Assembly (NCBI RefSeq): GCF_014651035.1 | Contig: NZ_BMWC01000007.1 | Span: 310,001 to 374,000, forward strand | DNA: 64,000 nucleotides | DNA from: Streptomyces lomondensis | Lineage (GTDB): Bacteria; Actinomycetota; Actinomycetes; Streptomycetales; Streptomycetaceae | Reading direction: 5' to 3' | Part shown: one piece after another, positions 24,169 through 32,869 of the stretch | Position numbering within the stretch: position 1 is the stretch's first letter | Layout of the letters: every line of letters begins with the position of its first letter | The notes under the pieces: generated by a model | The model's database searches: none | Told to the model about the DNA's origin: nothing | What the model saw: only the letters and a program-made list of their open reading frames with translations | Made by a program: the position numbers and the translations under genes

Positions 24169-24560
24169 GAGGTCATGGTGCCCTGATGTGACCTTCATCG
24201 CGGTGGCCGGGGTCCGGCCCGTTCGGCGCTGTGCCGTCCGCCGGCGACCGCGGCAGCGGCACATCCGCCGTAGAGGGAGGTCACAGCGCTGCGGGCGGTG
24301 GCGCACGGCGGGAAAACCGCTCCCGCGATGAGCATATCTGTACTCGCAAAATGAGAAATTGGTGCGGGGCACACCGAGTATTCCTCGATCACCGGACGGA
24401 TCGCAATTATGGTCCGTGCAGGGCCGATCGCACCGTGCTACTGTCGATCTCAGTTGCAGGTGTGGTTGCCAGAAGGTTCATTTCCTACGGGTTAATCATC
24501 ACGGCGACACGGAATTCACACAGGGTGGATTCCCGACACCGTCTCCGAAGGAGAAATCAA
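24169..24560 (+). promoter_or_regulatory. Promoter and long leader of the cold-shock gene
   Basis: This 390-base gap is richer in A/T from about 24330 onward (ATGAGCATATCTGTACTCGC, AAAATGAGAAATTGG, GCAATTATGG). It ends in a GAAGGAGAAATC ribosome-binding region before the CspA ATG. Cold-shock genes often carry long structured leaders. No single promoter can be fixed by eye; a TACTGT near 24440 is one -10 candidate. Confidence 0.4.
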
Positions 24561-24764
24561 ATGGCTACTGGCACCGTGAAGTGGTTCAACGCGGAAAAGG
24601 GCTTCGGCTTCATCGAGCAGGACGGCGGCGGCGCCGACGTCTTCGCCCACTACTCGAACATCGCCACCCAGGGCTTCCGCGAGCTGCTGGAAGGCCAGAA
24701 GGTGTCCTTCGACATCGCGCAGGGCCAGAAGGGCCCGACGGCCGAGAACATCGTCCCCGCCTGA
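24561..24764 (+). CDS. cspA: Cold-shock protein CspA family
   Basis: The 67-residue protein is a standard single cold-shock domain that binds single-stranded RNA and DNA and melts mRNA structure. The first strands read MATGTVKWFNAEKGFGFIEQ, with RNP1 KGFGFI and RNP2 VFAHY both intact, and it ends GPTAENIVPA. The length is typical. A strong purine-rich ribosome-binding site and a long leader precede it, and a strong terminator follows. A DEAD-box RNA helicase gene lies 233 bases downstream on the same strand, a functional pairing in RNA remodelling. Confidence 0.97.
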   Translation: MATGTVKWFNAEKGFGFIEQDGGGADVFAHYSNIATQGFRELLEGQKVSFDIAQGQKGPTAENIVPA

Positions 24765-24792
24765 CATCGGCGCTGACGCATACTTCGCAGCT

Positions 24793-24821
24793 GGGGCCCG
24801 CACCTCTGGGGTGCGGGCCCC
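24793..24821 (+). terminator. Terminator hairpin after cspA
   Basis: A perfect 12-bp stem (24793-24804 with 24810-24821, GGGGCCCGCACC and its complement) has a 5-base loop and lies 29 bases after the cspA stop. No long T-run follows, as is common in Streptomyces. Confidence 0.8.
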
Positions 24822-24997
24822 GGCTCGCTGCTTTTCAGGGCGCGAGACGGGAAAGCTCCACCGCATCACCGACCGGTGACATATTCCCCGTCGGTCCGAC
24901 TCGCCCCACCTCTACTCCGGCTCGTCTCGAGATTTCTCTGCGCCGCTCATCTGCTGCGGGAATTCCTTGCCACGTGCCCCATCAAGGAAGGTCCCGC

Positions 24998-26521
24998 ATG
25001 AAGCGCGCCCACACATCTCGCACCTACGATCGCTTCGCCGGAGGCTCCGGCGCCAACCGCTCGGACGCCAACCGCTCGGGCGCCGGCCGCTCCGGCGGTC
25101 CGCGCCGCGCCAAGAGCTACGGCAGCCGGCAGCCCGGACGGGCCGTACAGGGCGAGTTCGCGCCCCCGAAGACGATCACGCCCGCGCTGCCCGCCGTCGA
25201 GGCGTTCGCCGACCTCGACATGCCCGCGCGGCTGCTGGCCACGCTCGGCCACGAGGGCGTGACCGTACCGTTCCCGATCCAGGCGGCGACCCTGCCGAAC
25301 TCCCTGGCCGGCCGTGACGTCCTCGGCCGCGGCCGCACCGGATCGGGCAAGACCCTGGCCTTCGGCCTCGCCGCGCTGGCCCGTACGGCGGGGCGGCGTG
25401 CCGAGCCGCGGCAGCCGCTCGCCCTCGTCCTCGTCCCCACCCGCGAGCTCGCCCAGCAGGTCACGGACGCCCTCACGCCGTACGCCCGCTCCGTGAGCCT
25501 GCGGCTCGCCACCGTCGTCGGCGGGATGTCCCTCGGCAGGCAGGCCGCCGCGCTGCGCGCCGGTGCCGAGGTCGTCGTCGCGACGCCCGGCCGGCTCAAG
25601 GACCTCATCGACCGGGGCGACTGCCGGCTGAACGAGGTCCGCATCACGGTCCTCGACGAGGCCGACCAGATGGCCGACATGGGCTTCATGCCCCAGGTCA
25701 CCGCCCTGCTCGACCAGGTGCGCCCCGACGGGCAGCGGATGCTCTTCTCGGCCACCCTCGACCGCAACGTCGACCGGCTGGTCCGCACGTACCTGCACGA
25801 CCCCGTGGTCCACTCCGTCGACCCGTCCGCGGGCGCGGTCACCACGATGGAGCACCACGTCCTGCATGTGCACGACGCGGACAAGCACCGGACGACCACC
25901 GAGATCGCGGCGCGCGACGGCCGGGTGATCATGTTCCTGGACACCAAGCACGCGGTGGACCGGCTGACCAAGCACCTGCTGAACAGCGGTGTCCGGGCCG
26001 CGGCCCTGCACGGCGGCAAGTCCCAGCCGCAGCGCACGCGGACCCTGGCCCAGTTCAAGACCGGCCATGTGACGGTCCTGGTGGCCACCAACGTCGCCGC
26101 GCGCGGGATCCACGTCGACAACCTCGACCTGGTCGTCAATGTGGATCCGCCCAGCGACCACAAGGACTACCTGCACCGCGGCGGCCGTACGGCCCGCGCC
26201 GGCGAGTCCGGCAGCGTCGTCACCCTGGTGACCCCCGACCAGCGTCGCGGCATGACCCGGCTGATGGCCTCGGCGGGCATCACCCCCCAGGTCGCCCAGG
26301 TGCGGTCGGGCGAGGCGGAGCTGAGCCGCATCACCGGCGCCCAGGCCCCCTCGGGCATCCCGGTCGTCGTCACCGCGCCGGTCGTGGAGCGCCCCCGGGG
26401 CGGGTCCTCGCCGTCGCAGGGACGCCGGGGCCGCCGGGGCTCCGGCGGCCAGGGCCGGCCCACCGGCGAGGCGGCTCGCCACCGGGCACAGCGGCGGAGC
26501 GGCTTCGGCTCGGCCGCCTAG
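24998..26521 (+). CDS. DEAD-box RNA helicase
   Basis: The ATG at 24998 has an AAGGAAGG ribosome-binding site and gives 507 residues. A basic, Ser/Gly/Arg-rich N-terminal tail (about 1-55) precedes the core. The Q motif is PFPIQAATLP, motif I GRTGSGKT, Ia PTRELAQQ, Ib TPGRL, II LDEADQMADMG and III FSATL. Motif V is VATNVAARGIHVDN and VI HRGGRTARAG. A disordered Arg/Gly-rich C-terminal tail follows. It unwinds RNA duplexes with ATP, probably in ribosome assembly or mRNA handling in the cold, given the adjacent cspA. The gene has its own ribosome-binding site behind the cspA terminator. Confidence 0.93.
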   Translation: MKRAHTSRTYDRFAGGSGANRSDANRSGAGRSGGPRRAKSYGSRQPGRAVQGEFAPPKTITPALPAVEAFADLDMPARLLATLGHEGVTVPFPIQAATLPNSLAGRDVLGRGRTGSGKTLAFGLAALARTAGRRAEPRQPLALVLVPTRELAQQVTDALTPYARSVSLRLATVVGGMSLGRQAAALRAGAEVVVATPGRLKDLIDRGDCRLNEVRITVLDEADQMADMGFMPQVTALLDQVRPDGQRMLFSATLDRNVDRLVRTYLHDPVVHSVDPSAGAVTTMEHHVLHVHDADKHRTTTEIAARDGRVIMFLDTKHAVDRLTKHLLNSGVRAAALHGGKSQPQRTRTLAQFKTGHVTVLVATNVAARGIHVDNLDLVVNVDPPSDHKDYLHRGGRTARAGESGSVVTLVTPDQRRGMTRLMASAGITPQVAQVRSGEAELSRITGAQAPSGIPVVVTAPVVERPRGGSSPSQGRRGRRGSGGQGRPTGEAARHRAQRRSGFGSAA

Positions 26522-26567
26522 AGCCCCTGTGACGACCAGCCAACCCCTTGTGCGGCAGGAGGCACCT

Positions 26568-26852
26568 ATGACGCCGGCTCAGACGCGGCACGCTGCGGGA
26601 GATCACCCCGCTCACCCGCTCATGACCGTGGTCCACGACGGGCACGCGCCCGGGCCCCGGATCCGTGACGACATGACGGTCGAGGTGGCTCTGTCCCTCA
26701 TGGCCGGTGCCCGTGTCGATCACCTCGTCCTCTGCGACGGGGACGACCAGAGCACGGGCCTGGTCACCCTGGCCTGGCTCGCCGGTCTCCGCGACAGCCC
26801 CGCCTACACGGACCGGATCCGGCTGCGGGACGTCCTCGCCCTCGCCCACTGA
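26568..26852 (+). CDS. Small CBS-domain-like protein
   Basis: The start MTPAQTRHAAGDHPAHPL is chosen because GCAGGAGGCACCT precedes it; the product has 94 residues. The segment IRDDMTVEVALSLMAGARVD, followed by HLVLCDGDDQSTGLVTLAWL, has the helix-strand pattern of a CBS motif. CBS pairs bind adenine nucleotides, but only about one motif fits here, so it may act as a dimer. It follows the helicase gene by 46 bases and may be co-transcribed. Its function is unknown. Confidence 0.6.
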   Translation: MTPAQTRHAAGDHPAHPLMTVVHDGHAPGPRIRDDMTVEVALSLMAGARVDHLVLCDGDDQSTGLVTLAWLAGLRDSPAYTDRIRLRDVLALAH

Positions 26853-26881
26853 TCCATCCGCTTCACCCGCACAGACCCGAT

Positions 26882-26915
26882 GAGGGCCCTGCCGACGCGC
26901 GTCGGCAGGGCCCTC
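26882..26915 (+). terminator. Terminator palindrome
   Basis: A perfect 34-base palindrome, with arm GAGGGCCCTGCCGACGC at 26882-26898 and its complement at 26899-26915, follows the CBS-like gene by 29 bases. It can fold into a very stable hairpin. Confidence 0.8.
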
Positions 26916-27053
26916 GTCGTCGTGTCACCGCCTTGCCGTGGGCGCGGGGCTCCGGAATCCTGCGGCCCTCGAATGCCAAAATCTACCTTTGCCAGAGTAG
27001 ACATTGCCTCCCGGTCCGGTTAGCCTTCTTCTCGTTGACACGGTCAAAAGAGA

Positions 27054-27345
27054 CCCGGCAGACACGAACTGCCGGGAGCAGTACCTGAAGTTCGCAGGTC
27101 AGTAATTGGTCCAGAGGAAGAACGGAGGAGCAGACGCCATCAGGATCGCCCGGCCCGGGAAGCCCTCGGACCGGGTACCGCAAGACCCCGGATTGGATGG
27201 TGGTCCCCGGTCACGCAGCCGCGATCCCCGCACCCCTCCCCTTGCCGGGCCGGGTAGCGGACACAGAAGGTCGGCAGAGCATCAGGGCCGACAGATGGTG
27301 TTGAATTTCCTTCGGGGCCTTGGTGCCGTACGGCACCAAGGCCCC
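27054..27345 (+). ncRNA. Candidate structured leader or small RNA before the HTH gene
   Basis: The 518-base gap between 26852 and 27371 holds two clean hairpins. One is 27054-27061 with 27069-27076 (CCCGGCAG, 7-base loop). The other is 27314-27327 with 27332-27345 (GGGGCCTTGGTGCC, loop GTAC). Between them are ACCTG-N7-CAGGT and a purine-rich GAAGAACGGAGGAG (27118-27131) with no ATG behind it. A TTGACA at 27035-27040 could be a -35 box. The second hairpin ends only 25 bases before the regulator's ATG, so it looks like an attenuator or the end of a separate small RNA. Not recognised as a known RNA family. Confidence 0.4.
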
Positions 27346-27370
27346 TCGACGCGTTGCACTACGAGGTGAC

Positions 27371-27721
27371 ATGGCAGCAGATACTCCGCTCAGCGATCGT
27401 CTGGACGACGACGACTACCCCGCGTACACGATGGGCCGGGCCGCCGAGATGCTCGGCACCACCCCCAGCTTCCTCCGGGCCATCGGTGAGGCACGGCTGA
27501 TCACTCCCCTGCGCTCGGAGGGCGGGCACCGCCGGTACTCCCGCTACCAGCTGCGGATCGCCGCGCGCGCCCGCGAGCTCGTCGACAGGGGAACGCCGAT
27601 CGAGGCTGCCTGCCGCATCGTCATCCTCGAGGACCAGCTCGAGGAAGCCCAGCGCATCAACGCCGAGTACCGCCGCGCCGCGAACGAGGCGGCCGGCAGT
27701 ACAGGTGCCGCCCCGAGCTGA
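27371..27721 (+). CDS. MerR-like helix-turn-helix regulator
   Basis: The ATG at 27371 follows ACGAGGTGAC and gives 116 residues. The N-terminal winged helix reads YTMGRAAEMLGTTPSFLRAI and LITPLRSEGGHRRYSRYQLR, the classic MerR signature with GGHRRYS. A helical segment follows (IEAACRIVILEDQLEEAQRI), probably a short dimerisation coiled coil. There is no effector-binding cysteine cluster. A terminator-like hairpin in the leader ends 25 bases before the start, suggesting control by attenuation or readthrough. It lies downstream of the cspA/helicase group. Confidence 0.85.
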   Translation: MAADTPLSDRLDDDDYPAYTMGRAAEMLGTTPSFLRAIGEARLITPLRSEGGHRRYSRYQLRIAARARELVDRGTPIEAACRIVILEDQLEEAQRINAEYRRAANEAAGSTGAAPS

Positions 27722-27761
27722 TCCGTCTCGCCTTCCTGCCCCACGCTGCCGCTTGTCACGG

Positions 27762-27795
27762 AGCGCGGCCCGGCCGGGGCCGGCCGGGCCGCGCT
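27762..27795. terminator. Bidirectional terminator
   Basis: A 14-bp perfect stem (AGCGCGGCCCGGCC, 27762-27775 with 27782-27795) encloses a 6-base loop. It lies between the convergent HTH regulator and aminopeptidase genes. Confidence 0.8.
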
Positions 27796-27813
27796 CTCTC
27801 GCTCAGGGTCGGG

Positions 27814-29418
27814 TCAGGCGGTTCGCCCGTACGTCCCCGTGCCCAGCAGGTCGGGCAGCGGGTTGACGAGACCGCCGGCCGGGGACTGCCGCTGGGCGGA
27901 GGGTCCGGTCGGCCAGACCGCGGGGCAGTGGGTGCCCTTGCGGGGGGTCTTCAGGGTGAGCAGGTAGGTGTCGATGGCGTCCCGCGCGCACGGGCTCAGC
28001 CAGTAGTCGCCGTGGCCGACGCCGTCGTAGGTGAGGAGCACGGCCTCGCGGCCGATCTGACGGGCCGCGTTGGCGCCCCAGGAGTGCGGGGTGGCCGGGT
28101 CGTACCGGCTGTTGGTCATCAGGATCGGCGGGGTGCCGTCGACACGGAGCCTGCGCTGCGGGTTGGTCACCTCGGTCGGCCAGTTCTGGCAGCCGGTCTG
28201 GACCGTCCAGCCGAGGGGGCTGAAGCGGGTGACGGGCGCGCGGCGGGCCAGTTCGCGTTCGAAGCGGGCGAGGGTGGCGTACGAGGAGACGCCGAAGTCG
28301 TAGTCCTGGCACATCACCGGGTAGAACGGGAACTCCGTCGGCTCGCCGTACGTCCGCAGGGACCGTGCCGCCGCGGGCGCGGAGGCGTCCAGCTCGGTGA
28401 GGAGCCGGGCGAAGTCGAACCAGGAGGCGGGGTCGTACATGTAGCTCAACGCGGCGCTCTGCAGGTCCTGGGGTGCGACCGTCTGGGGCGGGTCGCCCGG
28501 CAGGACCAGGTCACCGGCGTCGGCGCGCTTGTACAGCGAGTCGAACAGGGCGCGGGTGTCCCGGCCGTGGAGCGCGCAGGACGCCGTACGGGCGCACCAG
28601 TCGGCGAACTGGCCGTACGACTCCTCCACCGCGGCGGCCTCGGTCTTCTGGAAGCCCCACCGGCCCAGGCTGTGGTCCATGTTCGAGTCGAGCGTCATCG
28701 CGCGGACGCGGTGCGGGTAGCGCTCGGCGTACTGCTGGCCGATCGCGGTGCCGTAGGAGACGCCGTAGTAGCTGATCCGCCGCTCGCCGAGGCCGGCGCG
28801 GATCGCCTCCATGTCGCGGACGACGCTGCCGGTGTCCATGTGGTCGACGAGCGGCCCGGTGAGGTCGCGGCAGCTCTCGCCGAGCGCGCGGTTCGCCTCG
28901 CGCAGGGCGGCGAAGGAGGAGGCGCTGTCCGGGTAGATCAGCGCCTCCTGGGCCTTCACCCGGTCCGCGTCGCACTTCACCGGGTTGCTGAGGCCGACGC
29001 CGCGCGGGTCGAAGCCCACGATGTCGAAACGCGCCAGCAGGTCCGGGGAGAAGCTCTCGGGGGCCGAGAACGCGAAGTCGACGCCGGAGCCTCCCGGGCC
29101 ACCGGGGTTGATCAGCAGCGAGCCGATCCGGCGCTCGGGGTCGGTGGCCCGGTGGCGGGCGAGCGCCAGGTCGACGGTGGCGCCCCGGGGCCGCTTCCAG
29201 TCCACGGGCACCTTGAGGGTGGCGCACTCGAAGGTGCCCTGGCCGGAGGGTGACGCACAGGGCTTCCAGGCTATGTGCCCGGGCGAGAGGGTCTCGGCCG
29301 CGGGGGCGGCGACGGCGGTCCCGGCGAGCAACTGGCCGAACAGCGCGGTGACCAGGGCTCCGACGGCCAGTCGGCCGCGCGTTCTCACGCGCGGGACCAG
29401 TGGGGGGTTGGACGGCAC
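27814..29418 (-). CDS. Secreted tripeptidyl aminopeptidase (Tap/SlpD family alpha/beta hydrolase)
   Basis: The 534-residue protein has a signal peptide (RGRLAVGALVTALFGQLLAG, cleavage near TAVAAPA). The alpha/beta hydrolase fold shows the oxyanion segment INPGGPGGSG, FDIVGFDPRGVG, the nucleophile GVSYGTAIGQQYAERYP, the acid in MTNSRYDPATP and the histidine in DGVGHGDYWL. A C-terminal lid with ...CARDAIDTYLL completes it. It resembles Streptomyces mycelium-associated proteases that release N-terminal tripeptides outside the cell. It is transcribed alone. Confidence 0.88.
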   Translation of the reverse strand: MPSNPPLVPRVRTRGRLAVGALVTALFGQLLAGTAVAAPAAETLSPGHIAWKPCASPSGQGTFECATLKVPVDWKRPRGATVDLALARHRATDPERRIGSLLINPGGPGGSGVDFAFSAPESFSPDLLARFDIVGFDPRGVGLSNPVKCDADRVKAQEALIYPDSASSFAALREANRALGESCRDLTGPLVDHMDTGSVVRDMEAIRAGLGERRISYYGVSYGTAIGQQYAERYPHRVRAMTLDSNMDHSLGRWGFQKTEAAAVEESYGQFADWCARTASCALHGRDTRALFDSLYKRADAGDLVLPGDPPQTVAPQDLQSAALSYMYDPASWFDFARLLTELDASAPAAARSLRTYGEPTEFPFYPVMCQDYDFGVSSYATLARFERELARRAPVTRFSPLGWTVQTGCQNWPTEVTNPQRRLRVDGTPPILMTNSRYDPATPHSWGANAARQIGREAVLLTYDGVGHGDYWLSPCARDAIDTYLLTLKTPRKGTHCPAVWPTGPSAQRQSPAGGLVNPLPDLLGTGTYGRTA

Positions 29419-29541
29419 GGATGTTCCTCCATGGCTCAGGAGTTCACAGACGGATCACAGCCTGTGTCCAACGCCCCTGTGAATCAAGCAAATTGATGGT
29501 TGTTCAGACAGTCGCCCCCATCACGTCTCAAAAGAGACGCG

Positions 29542-30330
29542 CTACTTCGGGTCGCGCTGGAAGAGTGACCGGGACCAGACGTAGCCGAGGACGGCCAGCC
29601 CCACGCACCAGGCCACGGCCAGCCAGCCGTTGTGGCCGATGCCGCTGCCGAGGAGCAGGCCGCGGAGGGTTTCGATGGCCGGGGTGAACGGCTGGTACTC
29701 GGCGATCGGCCGGAACCAGCCCGGCATCGCGTCGACCGGCACGAACGCGCTGGACAGCAGCGGCAGGACCATCAGCGGCAGCGCGTTGTTGCTGGCCGCC
29801 TCGGGGTTCGGGCTGGACAGGCCCATGCCGACGGCGATCCAGGTGAGCGCCAGGGAGACGAGCACGAGCAGCCCGAACGCCGCGAGCCACTCCAGGGCGG
29901 TGGCGTCCGTGGACCGGAACCCGATGGCCACGGCGACGGCCCCCACGAGCACCACGCTCATCACGCACTGGAGCACGCTGCCGACGACATGACCGATCAG
30001 CACCGACCCGCGGTGGATGGCCATCGTGCGGAAGCGGGACATGATGCCCTCGGTCATGTCCATGGTCACGGACACCGCGCTGCCGATCGTGGTGCCGCCG
30101 ATGGTCAGCATCAGGATCCCCGGGACGAGATACGCGAGGTACGCGGACCGGTCGGCACCGCCGCCGATGCCGGCGCTCATCGTGTCGCCGAAGATGTAGA
30201 CGAAGAGCAACAGCAGCATGACCGGCGTGAACAGCAGGTTCAGCGTCATGGACGGGTAGCGCCGGGCGTGCAGGAGGTTGCGGCGCAGCATCGTGGCCGA
30301 GTCGCGCACGGCGAGGGACAGGGAGCTCAT
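29542..30330 (-). CDS. ABC-2 type permease (DrrB-like)
   Basis: From ATG 30330 (overlapping the ATPase stop by 4 bases) the product has 262 residues. It has six helices and the ABC-2 signature around LPLMVLPLLSSAFVPVDAMP, followed by PFTPAIETLRGLLLG. This matches daunorubicin-resistance-type exporters, which expel drugs or lipids. It is the last gene of an apparent unit running leftward from the RHH regulator at 32859 through the DUF4097 protein and ATPase. Confidence 0.92.
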   Translation of the reverse strand: MSSLSLAVRDSATMLRRNLLHARRYPSMTLNLLFTPVMLLLLFVYIFGDTMSAGIGGGADRSAYLAYLVPGILMLTIGGTTIGSAVSVTMDMTEGIMSRFRTMAIHRGSVLIGHVVGSVLQCVMSVVLVGAVAVAIGFRSTDATALEWLAAFGLLVLVSLALTWIAVGMGLSSPNPEAASNNALPLMVLPLLSSAFVPVDAMPGWFRPIAEYQPFTPAIETLRGLLLGSGIGHNGWLAVAWCVGLAVLGYVWSRSLFQRDPK

Positions 30331-31301
30331 CGGGCGGCCTCCGTGAGGGCGAAGAAGACGTCGTCGAGGTCGGGGGTGTGCAGGGTCAGCTCGTCGGCCT
30401 CGACGCCGGCGGCGTCCAGCCAGTCGAGGAGGGAGCGCAGCTCGCGCTGGCTGCCGTCGCTGGGAATGTGCAGGGCGAGGGATTCGTCGTCCCTGGTGGC
30501 CTCGCGCAGGGCGGAGGCGGCGGCCTGGTAGGCGGCCGGGTCGGTGAAGCGGAGCCGGACGTGTCCGCCGGGGACGATCCGCTTCAGCTCCTCGGCGGTG
30601 CCCTCGGCGGCGATACGGCCGTCGTTGAGCACGGCGATGCGGTCGGCGAGTTCGTCGGCCTCCTCCAGGTACTGGGTGGTGAGGAAGACGGTGGTGCCGC
30701 CCGTGACCAGCTCGCGGATGATCTGCCACATGGTGTGCCGCGAGCGCGGGTCGAGGCCGGTGGTGGGCTCGTCGAGGAAGATGATCCGCGGGCTGCCGAC
30801 CAGGGTCATGGCGATGTCGAGGCGGCGCTTCATGCCGCCGGAGTAGGTGGCGGCGGGCTTCTTCGCGGCCTCGGTGAGGTCGAAGCGCTCCAGCAGCTCG
30901 GCGGCGACCCGCCGCCCCGCACGCCTGGACAGGTGGTGCAGGTCCGCCATGAGGAGCATGTTCTCCTCGCCGGTGATCAGGCCGTCGACGGCGGAGAACT
31001 GACCGGTGACACCGATCGCGGCGCGCACGGACTGCGCCTCGGTGGCGAGGTCGTGGCCCGCGACCCGGGCCTGCCCGCCGTCGGCGGTGACGAGCGTGGA
31101 GAGGATCTTCACGGCGGTGGTCTTGCCGGCACCGTTCGGGCCGAGCAGCGCGAACACGGACCCGGCCGGGATGTGCAGGTCGATGCCGTCGAGCACGGTC
31201 TTGTCGCCGTACGACTTGCGCAGGCCGACGGCGGAGACGGCGGCCGGTGACGAGCCACCGGAGGCACCCGAGCTGGGCATGGGCATGACAGAAAGAGGCA
31301 T
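30327..31301 (-). CDS. ABC exporter ATPase (DrrA-like)
   Basis: The 324-residue protein starts at MPLSVMPMPSSG behind a GGGAGGG ribosome-binding site. Walker A is GPNGAGKTT, the signature YSGGMKRRLDIAM, Walker B IIFLDEPTTGLDPRSR and the H-loop LTTQYLEEADEL. The C-terminal extension has the DrrA-type segment ending LTLHTPDLDDVFFALTEAAR. It powers the permease encoded next. The gene for the DUF4097 protein ends 48 bases upstream. Confidence 0.94.
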   Translation of the reverse strand: MPLSVMPMPSSGASGGSSPAAVSAVGLRKSYGDKTVLDGIDLHIPAGSVFALLGPNGAGKTTAVKILSTLVTADGGQARVAGHDLATEAQSVRAAIGVTGQFSAVDGLITGEENMLLMADLHHLSRRAGRRVAAELLERFDLTEAAKKPAATYSGGMKRRLDIAMTLVGSPRIIFLDEPTTGLDPRSRHTMWQIIRELVTGGTTVFLTTQYLEEADELADRIAVLNDGRIAAEGTAEELKRIVPGGHVRLRFTDPAAYQAAASALREATRDDESLALHIPSDGSQRELRSLLDWLDAAGVEADELTLHTPDLDDVFFALTEAAR

Positions 31302-31348
31302 GGGGCCCTCCCGTAGAAGGCTGAGGTGGACGGGGGTGGCGGTGGTGG

Positions 31349-32191
31349 TCAGGCCTTGGCGCGGAGGACGTCGATGTTGCCCCAGTTGGTCCGGGCGCGG
31401 ACCGTGACGGTGTCCTCGGTCTGCTCCGGGGCCTCGGACGCGGCGAGCGTGTTGCGCACCTGCCCGCGGTTCGAGCTGACGTCGAGCCAGGCCGCCGTGC
31501 CCTCGCGGACACCGACCTCGATGGAGCCGTTGGAGGTCTCCAACTGGACGGTGCCGCGGGCGACTTCGGCGACGCGAAGGTGCCCGTGGGTCGTGGTGCC
31601 GGTGACCGACGCCTCGGCGCGGGCGATGTCGATGCCGCCGTGGGCGCCGTTCACCCGCAGTTCGCCGGTCACGGCGCCGACCGTCGTGGCACCGTGGGTG
31701 TTCTTCAGGACGGCGGGGCCGTCGACGAGGCCGACGCGCACATTGCCGGTGCTGGTGGTGATCTCGGCCATGCCTACGACCCGGTCGACGGTGATCGAGC
31801 CGTGCGACACCTTCAGGTGCAGTGGGCCGGTGGTGTCGAGGCGGACATCGCCGGCCGAGTTCTTCACCCGGACCTCGCCGAGCCGGCCGTCGCCGAGCAC
31901 ATTGGCTGCGGCGCAGGTCAGGTCGATGCCCGAGCCTGTGGGCAGCTCCACCGTGACGTCCACGGCGCCGCCGCGTCCGAGCAGATTGGCCTTGGGTGTG
32001 GTGACGGTCAGGGTGCCGCCCGCGTACCTGGCGTCGGTCTGCTCGGCCGCCCTCGTGTCCAGGTCCTTCTTCGGGTCGAAGGGCCGCACCTCGACGACGG
32101 TGTCGAGGCGGTCGCTCGCGGTGAACCGGACGGAACCGCCGTACACATAGGCGGTGACCGAGATCGGTGCGGGAGTGTCGAAAGAAGGCAT
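31349..32191 (-). CDS. DUF4097 beta-helix protein
   Basis: From ATG 32191 (MPSFDTPAPISVTAYVYGGS) the 280-residue protein is a run of short beta strands with repeated patterns: GRLGEVRVKNSAGDVRLDTT, HLKVSHGSITVDRVVG, VRVNGAHGGIDIARAEASV, VQLETSNGSIEVGVREGT. These are typical of the DUF4097 or putative-adhesin family, which forms a right-handed beta helix. There is no signal peptide, so it is probably cytoplasmic or membrane-peripheral. The gene lies just after a 14-bp repeat array and just before the exporter ATPase, and likely belongs to the RHH-controlled unit. Confidence 0.85.
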   Translation of the reverse strand: MPSFDTPAPISVTAYVYGGSVRFTASDRLDTVVEVRPFDPKKDLDTRAAEQTDARYAGGTLTVTTPKANLLGRGGAVDVTVELPTGSGIDLTCAAANVLGDGRLGEVRVKNSAGDVRLDTTGPLHLKVSHGSITVDRVVGMAEITTSTGNVRVGLVDGPAVLKNTHGATTVGAVTGELRVNGAHGGIDIARAEASVTGTTTHGHLRVAEVARGTVQLETSNGSIEVGVREGTAAWLDVSSNRGQVRNTLAASEAPEQTEDTVTVRARTNWGNIDVLRAKA

Positions 32192-32266
32192 GGCTGTCCC
32201 GTCCTCTTGGGTCTTCAGGACGTCCCCCCTGGTGGGACGTGGTGTGGGTGAAGTGCTGCGGGTGCG

Positions 32267-32322
32267 GTGGTGCCGGTGCAGTGGTGCCGGTGCAGTGGTG
32301 CCGGTGCAGTGGTGCGGGTCGG
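32267..32322. repeat. 14-bp tandem repeat containing the RHH operator core
   Basis: Three exact copies of GTGGTGCCGGTGCA (32267-32280, 32281-32294, 32295-32308) are followed by a degenerate fourth (32309-32322). Read on the other strand, each carries GGCACCAC, the same core found in the repeat array before the RHH gene. The array is in the promoter position of the DUF4097/ABC genes. Confidence 0.75.
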
Positions 32323-32331
32323 GGGGTGCGG

Positions 32332-32859
32332 TCAGCGCACCCAGCCCGTGAAGCTCTGCCCGATGGTCTGGGTCTTCTCCGTCGTACGCGGCCGGGTGCC
32401 GCCGTCGACCGCGGCCGACACGGCGCGCACCAGCCACGCGTTGACCGACAGGCCCTCGCGGCCCGCGGCCTCCTCGGCCCGGGCCTTGAGGTGGGCCGGC
32501 AGACGGAGGTTGACGCGTGCGGTGCCGCCCTCGTCGCCGTCGGCCGGGGCCGGGGCGGCCGGGGTCCTGAGCGGCTCGGCCGGCGCGGCCGGCTCCGCGG
32601 GGGCGCCGGTGCCGGTGGGCGGCGGTGTCACGACGAAGTCGGGGTCGAGTCCGCGCAGCCGTACGTCGACGGAGCCGGGGGCGAGTTCGCGGGTGATCTC
32701 GTCCATCGCGGCGGAGAGCACGTTGAGCAGCGTCAGCCGGGTCGCCGACTCCAGCGGAGCGGTGAGCCGCTCGGCCAGCTCGCGGGCTTCCTCGCCGCCG
32801 GCCTCGGCGGCCACCGCGAGTTCGCGGCGGAGGGTGTCGACATACGGGGTGAGGTCCAT
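32332..32859 (-). CDS. Ribbon-helix-helix DNA-binding protein
   Basis: From ATG 32859 (MDLTPYVDTLRRELAVAAEA) the protein has 175 residues. The N-terminal half is an acidic helical domain. An Ala/Pro-rich linker (TGTGAPAEPAAPAEP) follows, then a C-terminal RHH/Arc-like domain (RVNLRLPAHLKARAEEAAGR, GLSVNAWLVRAVSAAVDGG) of about 45 residues. It resembles HicB/CopG-type repressors. It most likely represses itself and the downstream DUF4097/ABC-exporter genes, since matching GGCACCAC arrays precede both. No toxin gene is adjacent, so a toxin-antitoxin role is not supported. Confidence 0.85.
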   Translation of the reverse strand: MDLTPYVDTLRRELAVAAEAGGEEARELAERLTAPLESATRLTLLNVLSAAMDEITRELAPGSVDVRLRGLDPDFVVTPPPTGTGAPAEPAAPAEPLRTPAAPAPADGDEGGTARVNLRLPAHLKARAEEAAGREGLSVNAWLVRAVSAAVDGGTRPRTTEKTQTIGQSFTGWVR

Positions 32860-32869
32860 AACGCCATCA

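Noticed and set aside
27106..27369. An 87-codon rightward frame ending just before the MerR-like gene
   Set aside because: Its start is only a TTG without a convincing ribosome-binding site, and it passes through both strands of a perfect hairpin. It is more likely a leader than a peptide.
32267..32322. CRISPR-like short repeats
   Set aside because: The units are contiguous 14-bp tandem copies with no spacers and no cas genes are present.
32332..32859. Possible antitoxin of a toxin-antitoxin pair
   Set aside because: The RHH protein has no toxin-sized partner gene beside it. Its neighbours are a beta-helix protein and an ABC exporter.
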